DNA from: Telmatospirillum siberiense
GTDB taxonomy: Bacteria; Pseudomonadota; Alphaproteobacteria; Rhodospirillales; Magnetospirillaceae
Assembly (NCBI RefSeq): GCF_002845745.1
Contig: NZ_PIUM01000004.1
Location: forward strand, 124,001-188,000
Length of the DNA stretch: 64,000 bases
Reading direction: 5' to 3'
The translations under genes and the position numbers were made by a program. Below, piece by piece: positions 37,811 to 46,053 of this stretch. Below the pieces are notes generated by a model, which was not told where the DNA came from, ran no database searches, and worked only from the letters and a program-made list of their open reading frames with translations. Position 1 is the first letter of the stretch; each line of letters opens with the position of its first letter.

Positions 37811-39625
37811 TCAAAGGGTGGGAACCGTCTCCCCGTCCTGCTGCGACGCCGAGGAGAATTGCAGGGCGTGCAGATGGGCGTAAAGTCCTTCCTTGGCCAG
37901 TAGCTGGTCGTGATCGCCCGTTTCGATGACCCGTCCATGATCGAAAACATGAATGACGTCGGCGTCCTTGATGGTGGACAGGCGATGAGCGATGACGATG
38001 GTGGTTCGCCCCTTCATCAAGCTGCCGAGCGCCGTCTGGATTGCCCGTTCGGATTCGGTGTCCAGCGCGCTGGTCGCCTCGTCGAGCAACAGAATGGGGG
38101 CATTCTTGAGAATGGCCCTGGCGATGGCGATGCGTTGGCGCTGTCCGCCGGACAGGCGCAGGCCATGTTCGCCCACCCGTGTTTGATAGCCCTCGGGCAG
38201 ATGATCGATGAAATCGGCGGCGGCGGCGGCTCCGGCGGCGGCGAAGACCTCTTCGTCGCTGGCCTCCAGTCGGCCGCAGCGGATGTTGTTGATGATACTG
38301 TCGTCGAACAGCACGACTTCCTGGCTGACGACGGCGATCGCCCCTCGCAGGCTGGAGAAGGTGACGTCCCGGATATCCTGTCCATTGATGACGACACGGC
38401 CCTGGTTGGGATCGTAGAAACGGGGAATCAGGCTGAAGACGGTGCTTTTCCCCGCGCCCGAAGGTCCGACCAGGGCCGTAATGCCGCCCGCGGGCGCTTC
38501 GAAGCTGACCCCGTTCAGGGCATTGTCGATGCCGTCATAGGAAAAGCGCACAGCCTCGAAGCGAACCGCGCCCGACTGTCTGGGCAGGTCCTGGGCATCG
38601 CCGCGTTCGGTAAGAAGGGGCTTTTGATCGAGCAGGGCGAATATGCGATGCGCCGCCGCAAGGCCGGTCTGCAACGAAACATTGACCTTGGACAGCGATC
38701 TCAGCGGCTGGTAGGCCATCAGCACCGAGGCGATGAAGGAGAAGAAGGCGCCGGGCGTCGTCGCCCCCTCGATAACCCGGGCGCCGCCATAGACGATGAC
38801 CGCCGTGATGGCGATGCCGCCGAAAACATCGATGATGGGCTGTGCCGCCGCCTCGACCCGGGTGGCATGGATGGCCAGGTTGCAAAGCGAGGTTACCAGG
38901 CGATCGACCCGGCTTTGCTCGAACTCCTCCAGGCCATAGGCCTTGATGACGCGGATGCCCTGGAACGTCTGCGATAAGGAGGTGGTCAACCCACCCATCT
39001 TCTCCTGGGTTTGCGTGGCAACCTTGCGCATCCGTTTGCCCAGACGCTGCAGCGGATAGATCGAGAGCGGAGCGGCCACCAGGCTGACGGTGGCCAACAG
39101 CCAATCCTGGTAAAAGGTGAGGCCCACCAGGAAGACCACCGAGAGAGCGTCACGGCCAATGCCGACGAAGGCCGAGGAGACGGCCGAGCGCATGGCGTTG
39201 ATATCATAGGTGAAATGCGATACCAGACTACCCGAGGTTCGTATCTGGAAGAGCGCGACATCCTGATGGACGATGTGGTGGAACAGGCGGTTCTGCATGT
39301 CGGAGATGATGCGCTGGCCGACGGTTGCCAGCAGGACCTCCTGGCAATAGCTGGCCAGGCTCTTCAGCGCGAAGACGGCGAGAACCCCGCTGCCGATCAA
39401 CCAAAGCATCGAACCGTTGCGCTCGACGAAGACCTTGTTGACCACGGGATCCAGCAGCCAGGCCGAGGCGGTGGTCATGCCGGCGACGACGCCCATGCAG
39501 ACGAGCGCCGCCAGCATATGGTAACGATAGGGCAGGACCGACTCATGGAACAGGCGGCGCATCAATCCGAACGACCGGTTGTCAGTCAGTGGGATTTTCG
39601 CTTCGGTCTTCTGATCGTCGGTCAT
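37811..39625 (-). CDS. msbA: MsbA-type ABC exporter (lipid A/lipid flippase-like)
   Basis: This is a half-transporter with fused membrane and ATPase domains, 604 residues, acting as a dimer in the inner membrane. Six membrane helices fill about residues 30-320. The ATPase has Walker A GPSGAGKST, Q-loop AVVSQEVVLF, signature LSGGQRQRIAIARAI, Walker B ILLLDEATSALD and the switch His in AHRLST. The overall pattern (LLxPVVNKVFVER near the N terminus) fits MsbA for lipid A-core export. It is divergent from the phosphatase gene. Confidence 0.85.
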   Translation of the reverse strand: MTDDQKTEAKIPLTDNRSFGLMRRLFHESVLPYRYHMLAALVCMGVVAGMTTASAWLLDPVVNKVFVERNGSMLWLIGSGVLAVFALKSLASYCQEVLLATVGQRIISDMQNRLFHHIVHQDVALFQIRTSGSLVSHFTYDINAMRSAVSSAFVGIGRDALSVVFLVGLTFYQDWLLATVSLVAAPLSIYPLQRLGKRMRKVATQTQEKMGGLTTSLSQTFQGIRVIKAYGLEEFEQSRVDRLVTSLCNLAIHATRVEAAAQPIIDVFGGIAITAVIVYGGARVIEGATTPGAFFSFIASVLMAYQPLRSLSKVNVSLQTGLAAAHRIFALLDQKPLLTERGDAQDLPRQSGAVRFEAVRFSYDGIDNALNGVSFEAPAGGITALVGPSGAGKSTVFSLIPRFYDPNQGRVVINGQDIRDVTFSSLRGAIAVVSQEVVLFDDSIINNIRCGRLEASDEEVFAAAGAAAAADFIDHLPEGYQTRVGEHGLRLSGGQRQRIAIARAILKNAPILLLDEATSALDTESERAIQTALGSLMKGRTTIVIAHRLSTIKDADVIHVFDHGRVIETGDHDQLLAKEGLYAHLHALQFSSASQQDGETVPTL

Positions 39626-39775
39626 TGGAGCCCTTGTCCTTGGAAATGGCTGCTGTGATACACCATCCGGGACGAATGGGGCCAGAGTTTGCTTGAAGAC
39701 GAATTGCCCTGATGATTGCGCCGCCGCTTTGTGTTACGCCTTTGCTTCCTTGCCGCCGCGGAGTTTCGAAGCATT

Positions 39776-40462
39776 ATGGATTTGCCGACGCTCGCCCAGA
39801 CGAGCCCCGGATTGACTAAAAGTCGACGGTTGCGTGCCTTTCTCGATATGTGGTTGGTCGACCATGGCTTCATTCGCGACATTTATTGCAACATTCATCC
39901 GGTTACCGAAGGTGTCTGGCGGTCAGCCCAGCCGGCCCCGCGCCATTTGCGGTGGGCCAAGCGACAGGGTATCCGCACCATCCTCAATCTGCGCGGACGG
40001 CGGGACACCTGCGGAGCCTACATTCTCGAGCGCGAGGAATGCGAGCGCCTGGGCCTGATCCTGGTTGATTTTCCCATCCGGTCTCGCAGTCCGATGGACC
40101 GGGAGACCCTGCTCGCGGCCATCGATATCTTTGATCGAATCGAATATCCGGTCCTGATGCACTGTAAATCCGGAGCGGATCGCGCCGGTTTGATGTCGAC
40201 GCTTTATCTGTTCCTGAAGGGCGGGGTGCCACTGCGCGAGGCGATGCGGAAGCATCTGTCGCTGATGTATGGCCATGTGAAACAGGCCAAGACCGGCGTG
40301 CTCGATTTTGTTTTGGAACAGTTCCTCGCCGACGGAGATGAAAGTCCCGAGGCCTTTCGCCGGTGGATCGCCACGGTTTACGACCGCGCGAAGATCCAGG
40401 TCCAATTTCATGAGAATTGGCTGGCGGGCGTCATCATCAAGTTCATTCTGCGGCGGGAATAG
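39776..40462 (+). CDS. Tyrosine/dual-specificity protein phosphatase-like protein
   Basis: This Cys-based phosphatase has the P-loop HCKSGADRAGLM, which matches HCxxGxxR exactly, and a general-acid region upstream (DFPIRSRSPMDRETL). The start is uncertain: the ATG at 39776 (MDLPTLAQTS) gives 228 residues, while the frame is open to 39716 with a TTG. It contains VWRSAQPAPRHLRWAKRQGIR, a feature of the plant/fungal Siw14-like and bacterial relatives. Substrate unknown. It is divergent from the msbA-like gene, so a role in envelope phosphate metabolism is possible but unproven. Confidence 0.8.
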   Translation: MDLPTLAQTSPGLTKSRRLRAFLDMWLVDHGFIRDIYCNIHPVTEGVWRSAQPAPRHLRWAKRQGIRTILNLRGRRDTCGAYILEREECERLGLILVDFPIRSRSPMDRETLLAAIDIFDRIEYPVLMHCKSGADRAGLMSTLYLFLKGGVPLREAMRKHLSLMYGHVKQAKTGVLDFVLEQFLADGDESPEAFRRWIATVYDRAKIQVQFHENWLAGVIIKFILRRE

Positions 40463-40493
40463 TCCGGCTTAGGGTCCATGGACATTCGCGCAT

Positions 40494-40527
40494 AAAAAAA
40501 AGACCGGCTGCAAGGCCGGTCTTTTTT
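40494..40527. terminator. Bidirectional terminator
   Basis: AAGACCGGC and GCCGGTCTT close a 6-nt loop, with eight A on the left and six T on the right. It serves the phosphatase gene and the convergent hypothetical gene. Confidence 0.9.
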
Positions 40528-40537
40528 CATTTCCGGG

Positions 40538-41059
40538 TCAGGGCCGTGAATTGCGTTCCGACATGCGGATCAACGACGGCTGCCAGGGATAAGGGGGCGG
40601 AGCGTGCGGACGCAGAGGGCGCTGTCCCAACTTCAGCGAGGCATGCGCCGCCGTCGGGATCGTCAGCACGATGGGCGGGGCGTCGAACAGGCTGTTGAAC
40701 AGATCGTTGGCGTCGCCCAACTCGCATGCCCAGCGATGAACCGCACGGAAGCGAACGGTTCCGATGTCGCGGCGTCTGGCCACCGGAGCGAGAATGGTCT
40801 GCATCCGTAACAGAAAGCGGTGCTGCACGCCGGCCGCGCCCTCGGGGCCGACGGAGCGTAGCGATAAAAGACCCAGGCTGCCGTCGCCCAGGGGGCCGAC
40901 CTCGTCATAAGGCGATGCGGCGGTACGGACGGCGGATTCGAGGACCGGTGCCGGCAACGCCGGTGCCGAAACCGACATCAGGGTCAGGCGGACCGTCGAA
41001 GCCCGGAAAGCATCGATTTGGCGTTGCGCTTCGTCGACGAACATATTTCGATCAGTCAT
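40538..41059 (-). CDS. Hypothetical protein
   Basis: The product has 173 residues from the ATG at 41059, behind AGGAGGG, a strong site; the frame is open to 41080. It has no signal or membrane helix. A segment YDEVGPLGDGSLGLLSL faintly resembles the turn of GGDEF/cyclase folds, but the catalytic residues are absent, so I assign no function. It lies 24 bp downstream of a small glycine-zipper lipoprotein gene, probably as an operon. Confidence 0.6.
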   Translation of the reverse strand: MTDRNMFVDEAQRQIDAFRASTVRLTLMSVSAPALPAPVLESAVRTAASPYDEVGPLGDGSLGLLSLRSVGPEGAAGVQHRFLLRMQTILAPVARRRDIGTVRFRAVHRWACELGDANDLFNSLFDAPPIVLTIPTAAHASLKLGQRPLRPHAPPPYPWQPSLIRMSERNSRP

Positions 41060-41083
41060 CGGCGGTACCCTCCTGGTCAAAGG

Positions 41084-41335
41084 TTAATGTCTCTTGTCGA
41101 GGCTGACTTGGTTGGGCGTCGTCAAGGCGCCGATGGCAGCGCCGCCCGCGGCGCCGATCAGCATTCCTCCGAGAATGGGACCTCCGGCCAGCGCCGTTAC
41201 GGCTGCGCCGCCGGCCGCGCCGATCGCGCCACCCGATAAAGCTCTTTGGGCTTCCGTCGACATATGCGAACAGCCTGAAACCGAGAGAAGGCTCAAGCAG
41301 ATGAAACAAACGACGACAGGTTTCTTCACGTTCAC
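41084..41335 (-). CDS. Small glycine-zipper lipoprotein
   Basis: The product has 83 residues. The signal peptide ends in the lipobox VSGC (residues 19-22). After a short linker, a Gly/Ala-rich region (ALSGGAIGAAGGAAVTALAG and ILGGMLIGAAGGAAIGALT) forms glycine-zipper repeats typical of YMGG-like or SlyB/PcoA-like envelope proteins. Role unknown; the family tends to insert in or bridge the outer membrane. Confidence 0.75.
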   Translation of the reverse strand: MNVKKPVVVCFICLSLLSVSGCSHMSTEAQRALSGGAIGAAGGAAVTALAGGPILGGMLIGAAGGAAIGALTTPNQVSLDKRH

Positions 41336-41472
41336 GACGGACTCCTAGTTGGCGAGGCGATCGTCTGCCACCTCCATACAATGGGATCCGTCGTGTGATA
41401 ATGCTTGCAACCAAGCTGTGAGATATCTGTGATATTCGCCGGGACAAATCCGTCCGAACGTGGGCACTGCGG

Positions 41473-42957
41473 CTATGCGGCCGGCAACACGATCTCGATC
41501 CTGAGGCCGGCTCCGGCGATGTTTTCGGCGTGGACCCGGCCTCCCAACACTTCGACCGTTCGGCGTACGACGGCCAGGCCGATACCGAAATGCGCCTGAC
41601 TTTTTGGACGTCGGTCGTTCGGCCGGTAGGAGAAGTTGCGGCGGAAAATCGAATCGAGCTGATCGGGAGGCACGCCCGGTCCCTCGTCTTCCACGGTAAG
41701 GCGGACCTTGGAGGGAAGGGCGTCGACGGTCAATGTCACGGTGCCGCCCGGCGGCGAAAATCCGATGGCGTTGTCCAGAAGGTTCTCCAGAACCGTCTCC
41801 AGGCTTTCCTCGGTGGCAACCACATAAGCCGATTTTGCGCCTTTCGCTTGAATGGTGACTCCTTCGGCGGCGTGTATCCGCTGGAAGGCCTTGGCCATGT
41901 CATCGGACAGACGGGCCATATCGACACTTTGCAGGCGGGCGTTGATCAGGGCGGCCGCGGCTTCGTCGAGGCGCCGGGCCCCCTGGACCAGGCTGGTCAG
42001 CCGGTCCAGGGCATGTTCGAGTACTTCCAGGGCTTGCCTGGCGCGCGGATCGTCTCCGGCGGTCTGCCGCAGGGGTTCGATGGACTGGGTCATCGCGGCG
42101 ATCGGCCCTTTGAAGGCATGGGCGTTATCCTCGGCCGCCTCGCGCATGGCCCGTGCCGAGGCGTCGAGCGTGGCCACCATGCGGTCGAATTCACCGGCGA
42201 CGGGGATCAGTTCGGGGATGGCTGCGACCTGGGCGAATGTTTCGTTGTCGGCTTGGCCGCCCTGGCGGATGCGTTTGGCCAGTTTCGCGAAAGAGCGCAG
42301 ATCGATCAATGTGCCGACCACCGCCATCGCCGTCAATACGGCGATCAGAGCGTAAAGCAGCATCGCCAAACGGACCTCCGGCGCCTCGGAGAAGGGGCGG
42401 GAGAGCGATGATCCGGCGAGATCGTCCAGGCCGTAGGACGTCAAAATCACCCAACAGCCGGCCGAGGTGTGCAGGGGCGACATCGACGTCAGCAGTTCGT
42501 CTTTTCCGGACGTTCCGGCATATTGCACGGCCAGGGGGCCGGTCCCGGCGCAACTTGCGTCGAGACGCGACAGCACGCCGGTCTGATCGAGCCGCTGACG
42601 CTCCCGGTCGAGGTCCGCCGTTTCGATCGCCGGACTGGCGGCGACCAGGAAAAAGGCGTCGCCCCGTCCGGCGGGCCGCAGCAGGAGCTTGACATGCACC
42701 TGGTCGATGGCCAGGTCCTGGACCGTTTTCGCGGCGTCCAGCAGGGCCCTTCCTCCGGCCCGGTTCAGCACGGGCTCCAGGACTTCGGCGGCGAGCCGGC
42801 CTTCCACCTGCAGGCTGTGCAGCAGGAAGGCCTGACGTTCGGCGTCGGTATCGGCGAACTTGACGTAAAGGATGGCCGGAACCACCAGGAACATCGTCGC
42901 CAGGGCGAGAAACTTTCCGGCCAGCGACCGGCTGATGAGGCGCAGGATTCTGATCAC
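41473..42957 (-). CDS. Sensor histidine kinase
   Basis: This membrane kinase has 494 residues and starts with a GTG that overlaps the response regulator stop. Two membrane helices (about 13-31 and 210-235) frame a periplasmic sensor of about 180 residues. A HAMP-like linker and a H-box reading NAHAFKGPIAAM follow; the expected HExxxPL is HAFKGPI, so the phosphorylated His is kept but the following Glu is not. The ATPase has NLLDNAIGFSPPGG (N box), DEGPGVP (G1) and HFGIGLAVVRR (G2). Partner: the upstream response regulator. Signal unknown. Confidence 0.85.
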   Translation of the reverse strand: MIRILRLISRSLAGKFLALATMFLVVPAILYVKFADTDAERQAFLLHSLQVEGRLAAEVLEPVLNRAGGRALLDAAKTVQDLAIDQVHVKLLLRPAGRGDAFFLVAASPAIETADLDRERQRLDQTGVLSRLDASCAGTGPLAVQYAGTSGKDELLTSMSPLHTSAGCWVILTSYGLDDLAGSSLSRPFSEAPEVRLAMLLYALIAVLTAMAVVGTLIDLRSFAKLAKRIRQGGQADNETFAQVAAIPELIPVAGEFDRMVATLDASARAMREAAEDNAHAFKGPIAAMTQSIEPLRQTAGDDPRARQALEVLEHALDRLTSLVQGARRLDEAAAALINARLQSVDMARLSDDMAKAFQRIHAAEGVTIQAKGAKSAYVVATEESLETVLENLLDNAIGFSPPGGTVTLTVDALPSKVRLTVEDEGPGVPPDQLDSIFRRNFSYRPNDRRPKSQAHFGIGLAVVRRTVEVLGGRVHAENIAGAGLRIEIVLPAA

Positions 42958-43664
42958 GCCGCCTCCACCCAGCGATAGCCGAACCCGGGATAGTTGACGA
43001 TGGCGCTGAAGGACGGATCGATCGTGATGAATTTTTCGCGCAACCGTTTGATCAGCGCCCGGACGTTGGCGCGATAGCCCTCGGTTCCGTCGCCGGCGAT
43101 GAAATTCTCGCCGCGCAAGGTGTCGTAGATCTCCCGGTAGGTCACGTCCCGCCCGGCTTGCGCCAACAGCGAAACCACACGGAACTCTCCAAAGGTCAAT
43201 TCGATCGTCCGTCCGCGCCATTGCACGTCATGCTTATTGGCGTCGAGCGTCAGGGAACCGCTGCGTAACGGCGCGGTTCCTTCGCTGTTTTGTCCGGCGC
43301 GGCCCAGGATCAATTCGATCCGTTTTTGTAAAATCGCAAAGCTGCGGGTCTTGTCGATGAAATCGACAGCGCCATAGGCCAGGGCGGCTTCCTCGAAAAG
43401 AATATCGTTATGCGAGGTGAAGAAGAGCGCCGGCGTGTCGATGCCCTTGGCGCGCAAGCGTTTCAGCAGGTCGAGGCCGGTCATCACCGGCATTCTCCAA
43501 TCGAGAATCAGCAGATCGGCCTTGGTCCGGCCGCTTTCGAGAAAAGACAGGGCTTCGACGGGGTCGCCGAACGGGTGGACCTCGTAGCCGGCCCCGGCCA
43601 GATTGCCGGCCAGCACCGCGCGCAGCATGTCGTCGTCGTCGACGAGAGTGAGGCTGGAGGTCAT
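42954..43664 (-). CDS. OmpR-family response regulator
   Basis: The product has 236 residues; its ATG at 43664 overlaps the preceding lipoprotein stop (ATGA). The receiver domain has the acidic triplet DDDD at residues 9-12, phosphoacceptor Asp in LLILDWRMPV, and Thr/Lys switch residues in FFTSHND and DFIDKTRS. The winged helix is ELTFGEFRVVSLLAQAG, VTYREIYDTL, YRANVRALIKRLREKF and NYPGFGYRW. It resembles the ChvI group in having a degenerate-looking loop, but this is only an impression. Confidence 0.88.
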   Translation of the reverse strand: MTSSLTLVDDDDMLRAVLAGNLAGAGYEVHPFGDPVEALSFLESGRTKADLLILDWRMPVMTGLDLLKRLRAKGIDTPALFFTSHNDILFEEAALAYGAVDFIDKTRSFAILQKRIELILGRAGQNSEGTAPLRSGSLTLDANKHDVQWRGRTIELTFGEFRVVSLLAQAGRDVTYREIYDTLRGENFIAGDGTEGYRANVRALIKRLREKFITIDPSFSAIVNYPGFGYRWVEAA

Positions 43665-44140
43665 TGCGCCACCCGCAGTTCGGAGTAGCATCCCTTGGCG
43701 GCCTGCGTCCGGTTGCCATCCCACTGATAATTGAGGACCCGAAGATCTCCGGCCTTCAAGTCGAGGAAAAAAATCACTTCCAGAGTGCATCCGACGGACC
43801 GATAGGACAAAATTCTCGCAGCTCCATCGGTCCGCGTTTCGGCCGGTGATCCCAGAAATTTGCGCACTCCTGTTTCATCGAGGCCGATCAGTTCCTCCGG
43901 CGATGCCGGTGGCGCTTTTGCCTGCCGCGTCGTTGGGGAAGCCGTGCGCTTTTCCGGTTTGGCCGGAGAGGGGGCGGGTTTAACCGTCGGCGCTTCCGCG
44001 GTCGGCTTGGGCGGCGGCGGCGGCGCGGCCGGCTCGGAGGGCTCGTCGTGCAACAACGCGCAGGCGCCGAGTTGGGCACAAAGAACGACGGCCGTTCCGG
44101 TTGTGACGATACGGGCGTGCAGCCACCGTCGCATGATCAT
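43661..44140 (-). CDS. Proline-rich lipoprotein with BamE-like domain
   Basis: The product has 159 residues (154-157 if a later start is used; ATG at 44134 is an option). Lipobox LGAC lies near residue 27. A Pro/Ala/Lys-rich linker (30-80) leads to a C-terminal domain PEELIGLDETGVRKFLGSPAE, ILSYRSVGCTLEVIFFLDLKAG, which has the pattern of BamE/SmpA-like folds. It is encoded first in a three-gene overlap with a response regulator and a kinase, so it may be a sensor-associated envelope protein. The function is inferred from position only. Confidence 0.7.
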   Translation of the reverse strand: MIMRRWLHARIVTTGTAVVLCAQLGACALLHDEPSEPAAPPPPPKPTAEAPTVKPAPSPAKPEKRTASPTTRQAKAPPASPEELIGLDETGVRKFLGSPAETRTDGAARILSYRSVGCTLEVIFFLDLKAGDLRVLNYQWDGNRTQAAKGCYSELRVAQ

Positions 44141-44273
44141 CTCGTTCTATCCGTCGGAAGCGGGTAAGTATTCAGCGGAAGGATTAAGGCTTCGGTAACG
44201 TGGGGCGGTGAAAGTGTCCGTCGCGGCGGATATTTTTCTCCGGCCCGCACCGGGCGAGAGGAGCATTTGGGCA

Positions 44274-45380
44274 TTGTCCGATCGGGTTCCCCATCTTCTG
44301 GTGGCTTTGACGGCGCACGGTTTCGGCCATGCGGCGATGACCGCCCCCGTCGTGAATGCGTTGGCCGACAAGCTACCCGCATTTCGGCTGACCTTGCAAA
44401 GTAATCATCCGAAAGATTTCCTGTCGGAGCGGTTCAAGGTTCCCTTCGAACGGATTCCCGGCGACGACGATTTCGGATTGATGATGCTCTCCGCCACCCG
44501 CATCGATCTGAATGAAACCGCGGAAGCCTATCGGCGATTGCATGATCGCCTGGAAGCGGCGGTCGGGCAGCAGGCCGATCGCATGCGCGATCTGGGTGTC
44601 GATTTCGTGCTGTCGAACATCGGCTATGTTCCGCTGCTGGCGGCGCAAAAGGCGGGCATTCCCGCCATGGCGCTGTCCTGCCTCAACTGGGCCGACATTT
44701 ACGGCCATTATTTCTCCCATCGCCCGGAGGCCGCCGCCGTCCAGGCGGACATGCTGGCCGGCTATCGCTCGGCCGCGACATTTTTGCAGCCCGCCCCGGC
44801 CATGCCGATGCCCCGCTTGTCCAATGGCCGCCCCATCGGTCCTATCGCCGCCATTGCCGGTGGCGATAGGACGGCAATCCGCCGCCATCTCGGCGTGGAG
44901 GCTGGGATGCGCCTCGGATTGATCGCCTTCGGCGGCGTGGAGTCCGGGCTGGCGTTGAGGAATTGGCCCAGGCTGGAGGGCTGGCGCTGGCTGATTGCCG
45001 AAAATCCCGAAGGGCACCCCGACATGGTGGTCCTCAACCGCGCGGAACTGGACTTTACCGATGCTCTCGGCAGTAGCGACGTGGTGGTGACCAAGCCCGG
45101 TTACGGCACTTTTTCCGAGGCGGCGGTAAACGGCGTTCCGGTCCTTTTCGTGCCACGGCCGGATTGGCCGGAAAATCCGCACCTTGTCGATTGGCTGACG
45201 GAACGTGGAAAATGTCTGCCCATCAGGGCCGATGATCTCTTGAATCCGGATATCCTGAAAAAACAACTCCACATGTTGTTTTCCTGTCGGGCCAGACCCT
45301 TGGTCATGCCGGATGGGGCGGAGGAGGGAGCCGTGGCGCTCTGCGGGGCTTTACGGGTCACCGGATGCTTGCGTAAGTAG
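44274..45380 (+). CDS. Glycosyltransferase-like protein (GT-B fold, family unassigned)
   Basis: About 368 residues, starting with a TTG at 44274 behind GAGAGGAG; a GTG at 44208 in the same frame would add 22 residues with a weaker site. The N-terminal ALTAHGFGHAAMTAPVVNAL resembles the GHxxR/P loop of MurG/UGT-type enzymes. The C-terminal nucleotide-sugar region is VVVTKPGYGTFSEAAVNGVPVLFVPR followed by NPHLVDWL, as in UGT/MurG enzymes. The acceptor is unknown. It has no membrane segment. Confidence 0.7.
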   Translation: MSDRVPHLLVALTAHGFGHAAMTAPVVNALADKLPAFRLTLQSNHPKDFLSERFKVPFERIPGDDDFGLMMLSATRIDLNETAEAYRRLHDRLEAAVGQQADRMRDLGVDFVLSNIGYVPLLAAQKAGIPAMALSCLNWADIYGHYFSHRPEAAAVQADMLAGYRSAATFLQPAPAMPMPRLSNGRPIGPIAAIAGGDRTAIRRHLGVEAGMRLGLIAFGGVESGLALRNWPRLEGWRWLIAENPEGHPDMVVLNRAELDFTDALGSSDVVVTKPGYGTFSEAAVNGVPVLFVPRPDWPENPHLVDWLTERGKCLPIRADDLLNPDILKKQLHMLFSCRARPLVMPDGAEEGAVALCGALRVTGCLRK

Positions 45381-45428
45381 TTATAAAAGATCCCATTCGT
45401 TGCTGTGGGGTATCGACCGGAGGCGATC

Positions 45429-45761
45429 ATGACGGAAACCGATAACGGCGAAGTATTGCTCTATTTGACGGCGCCGGACCGGGGTACCGCCCTGGCCATC
45501 GCGCGGGCCTTGCTTGAGGACCGTTTGATCGCCTGCGCCAATGTCATCGATGGAGCGTCCTCGCTTTACTGGTGGGAAGGCAGGATCGAGGAGGCTGCGG
45601 AAGCCTTGCTGATCGGCAAGACCACGATGACGTTGATGCCGTCCGTGACCAGGCGGGTCAAGGAGTTGCACCCCTATTCTTGTCCTTGCGTCGCGGCCTT
45701 ACCCATCGTCGCCGGAAATCCCGATTTCCTGGGCTGGATTCGCGCCGAGACGGGCTGCTAG
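45429..45761 (+). CDS. cutA: Divalent-cation tolerance protein CutA
   Basis: This trimeric ferredoxin-fold protein is of the CutA1 family, historically linked to copper tolerance. The ATG at 45429 follows GGAGGCGATC, giving 110 residues; an in-frame start at 45405 is weaker. Family features are LLEDRLIACANVIDGASSLYWWEG, IGKTTMTLMPSVTRRVKELHPYSCPCV and the final GNPDFLGWI. Its stop codon TAG is also the first bases of the composite repeat that follows. Confidence 0.9.
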   Translation: MTETDNGEVLLYLTAPDRGTALAIARALLEDRLIACANVIDGASSLYWWEGRIEEAAEALLIGKTTMTLMPSVTRRVKELHPYSCPCVAALPIVAGNPDFLGWIRAETGC

Positions 45762-46053
45762 ATCGCGTTGCGTTTAGATTGAATCGCACTCGTTAGTCTG
45801 AGCGGGTAAGAGGGACAAAAGGGCGGGCTTCATCGTCTTATCCCTCGCCCCTTGTGGGAGAGGGAGGGGCCCGCGTTAGCGGGAGGGTGAGGGGGGAAGT
45901 CGCACGACGCCTGAGAATTTTCTTCCGCCTGTCGGCGTAATGCCCCCTCATCCCAACCCTTCTCCCACGAGGGGAGAAGGGCTTTTGCCCCAATTACCTG
46001 AGTGGCGTTTGAGCATTTGAAAAAACGGAGTTTTTTCAGCGTCACGCAAGCCT
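45759..46053. repeat. Dispersed intergenic repeat, copy interrupted by a MITE-like element
   Basis: Left part 45759-45805 and right part 46001-46053 together match 12912-13010 almost exactly. Between them is an insertion of about 190 bp. The repeat runs from the cutA stop to the ispDF stop, so it contains both stop codons and fills the whole convergent gap. The internal hairpin GAAAAAA-CGGAG-TTTTTTC could end transcripts from both sides. Confidence 0.75.
45806..45997. mobile_element. MITE-like element, about 192 bp
   Basis: The element begins GTAAGAGGGACAAAAGGGC and ends, read inversely, GTAATTGGGGCAAAAGCCC, giving imperfect terminal inverted repeats (13 of the first 16). The interior has nested GGGAGAGGGAGGGG and CCCCTCATCCCAACCC palindromes typical of widespread proteobacterial CCCTCTCC-type elements. 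It is flanked by CTGAGCGG (45798-45805) and CTGAGTGG (45998-46005), an 8-bp imperfect target duplication. It has no coding capacity. Confidence 0.7.
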
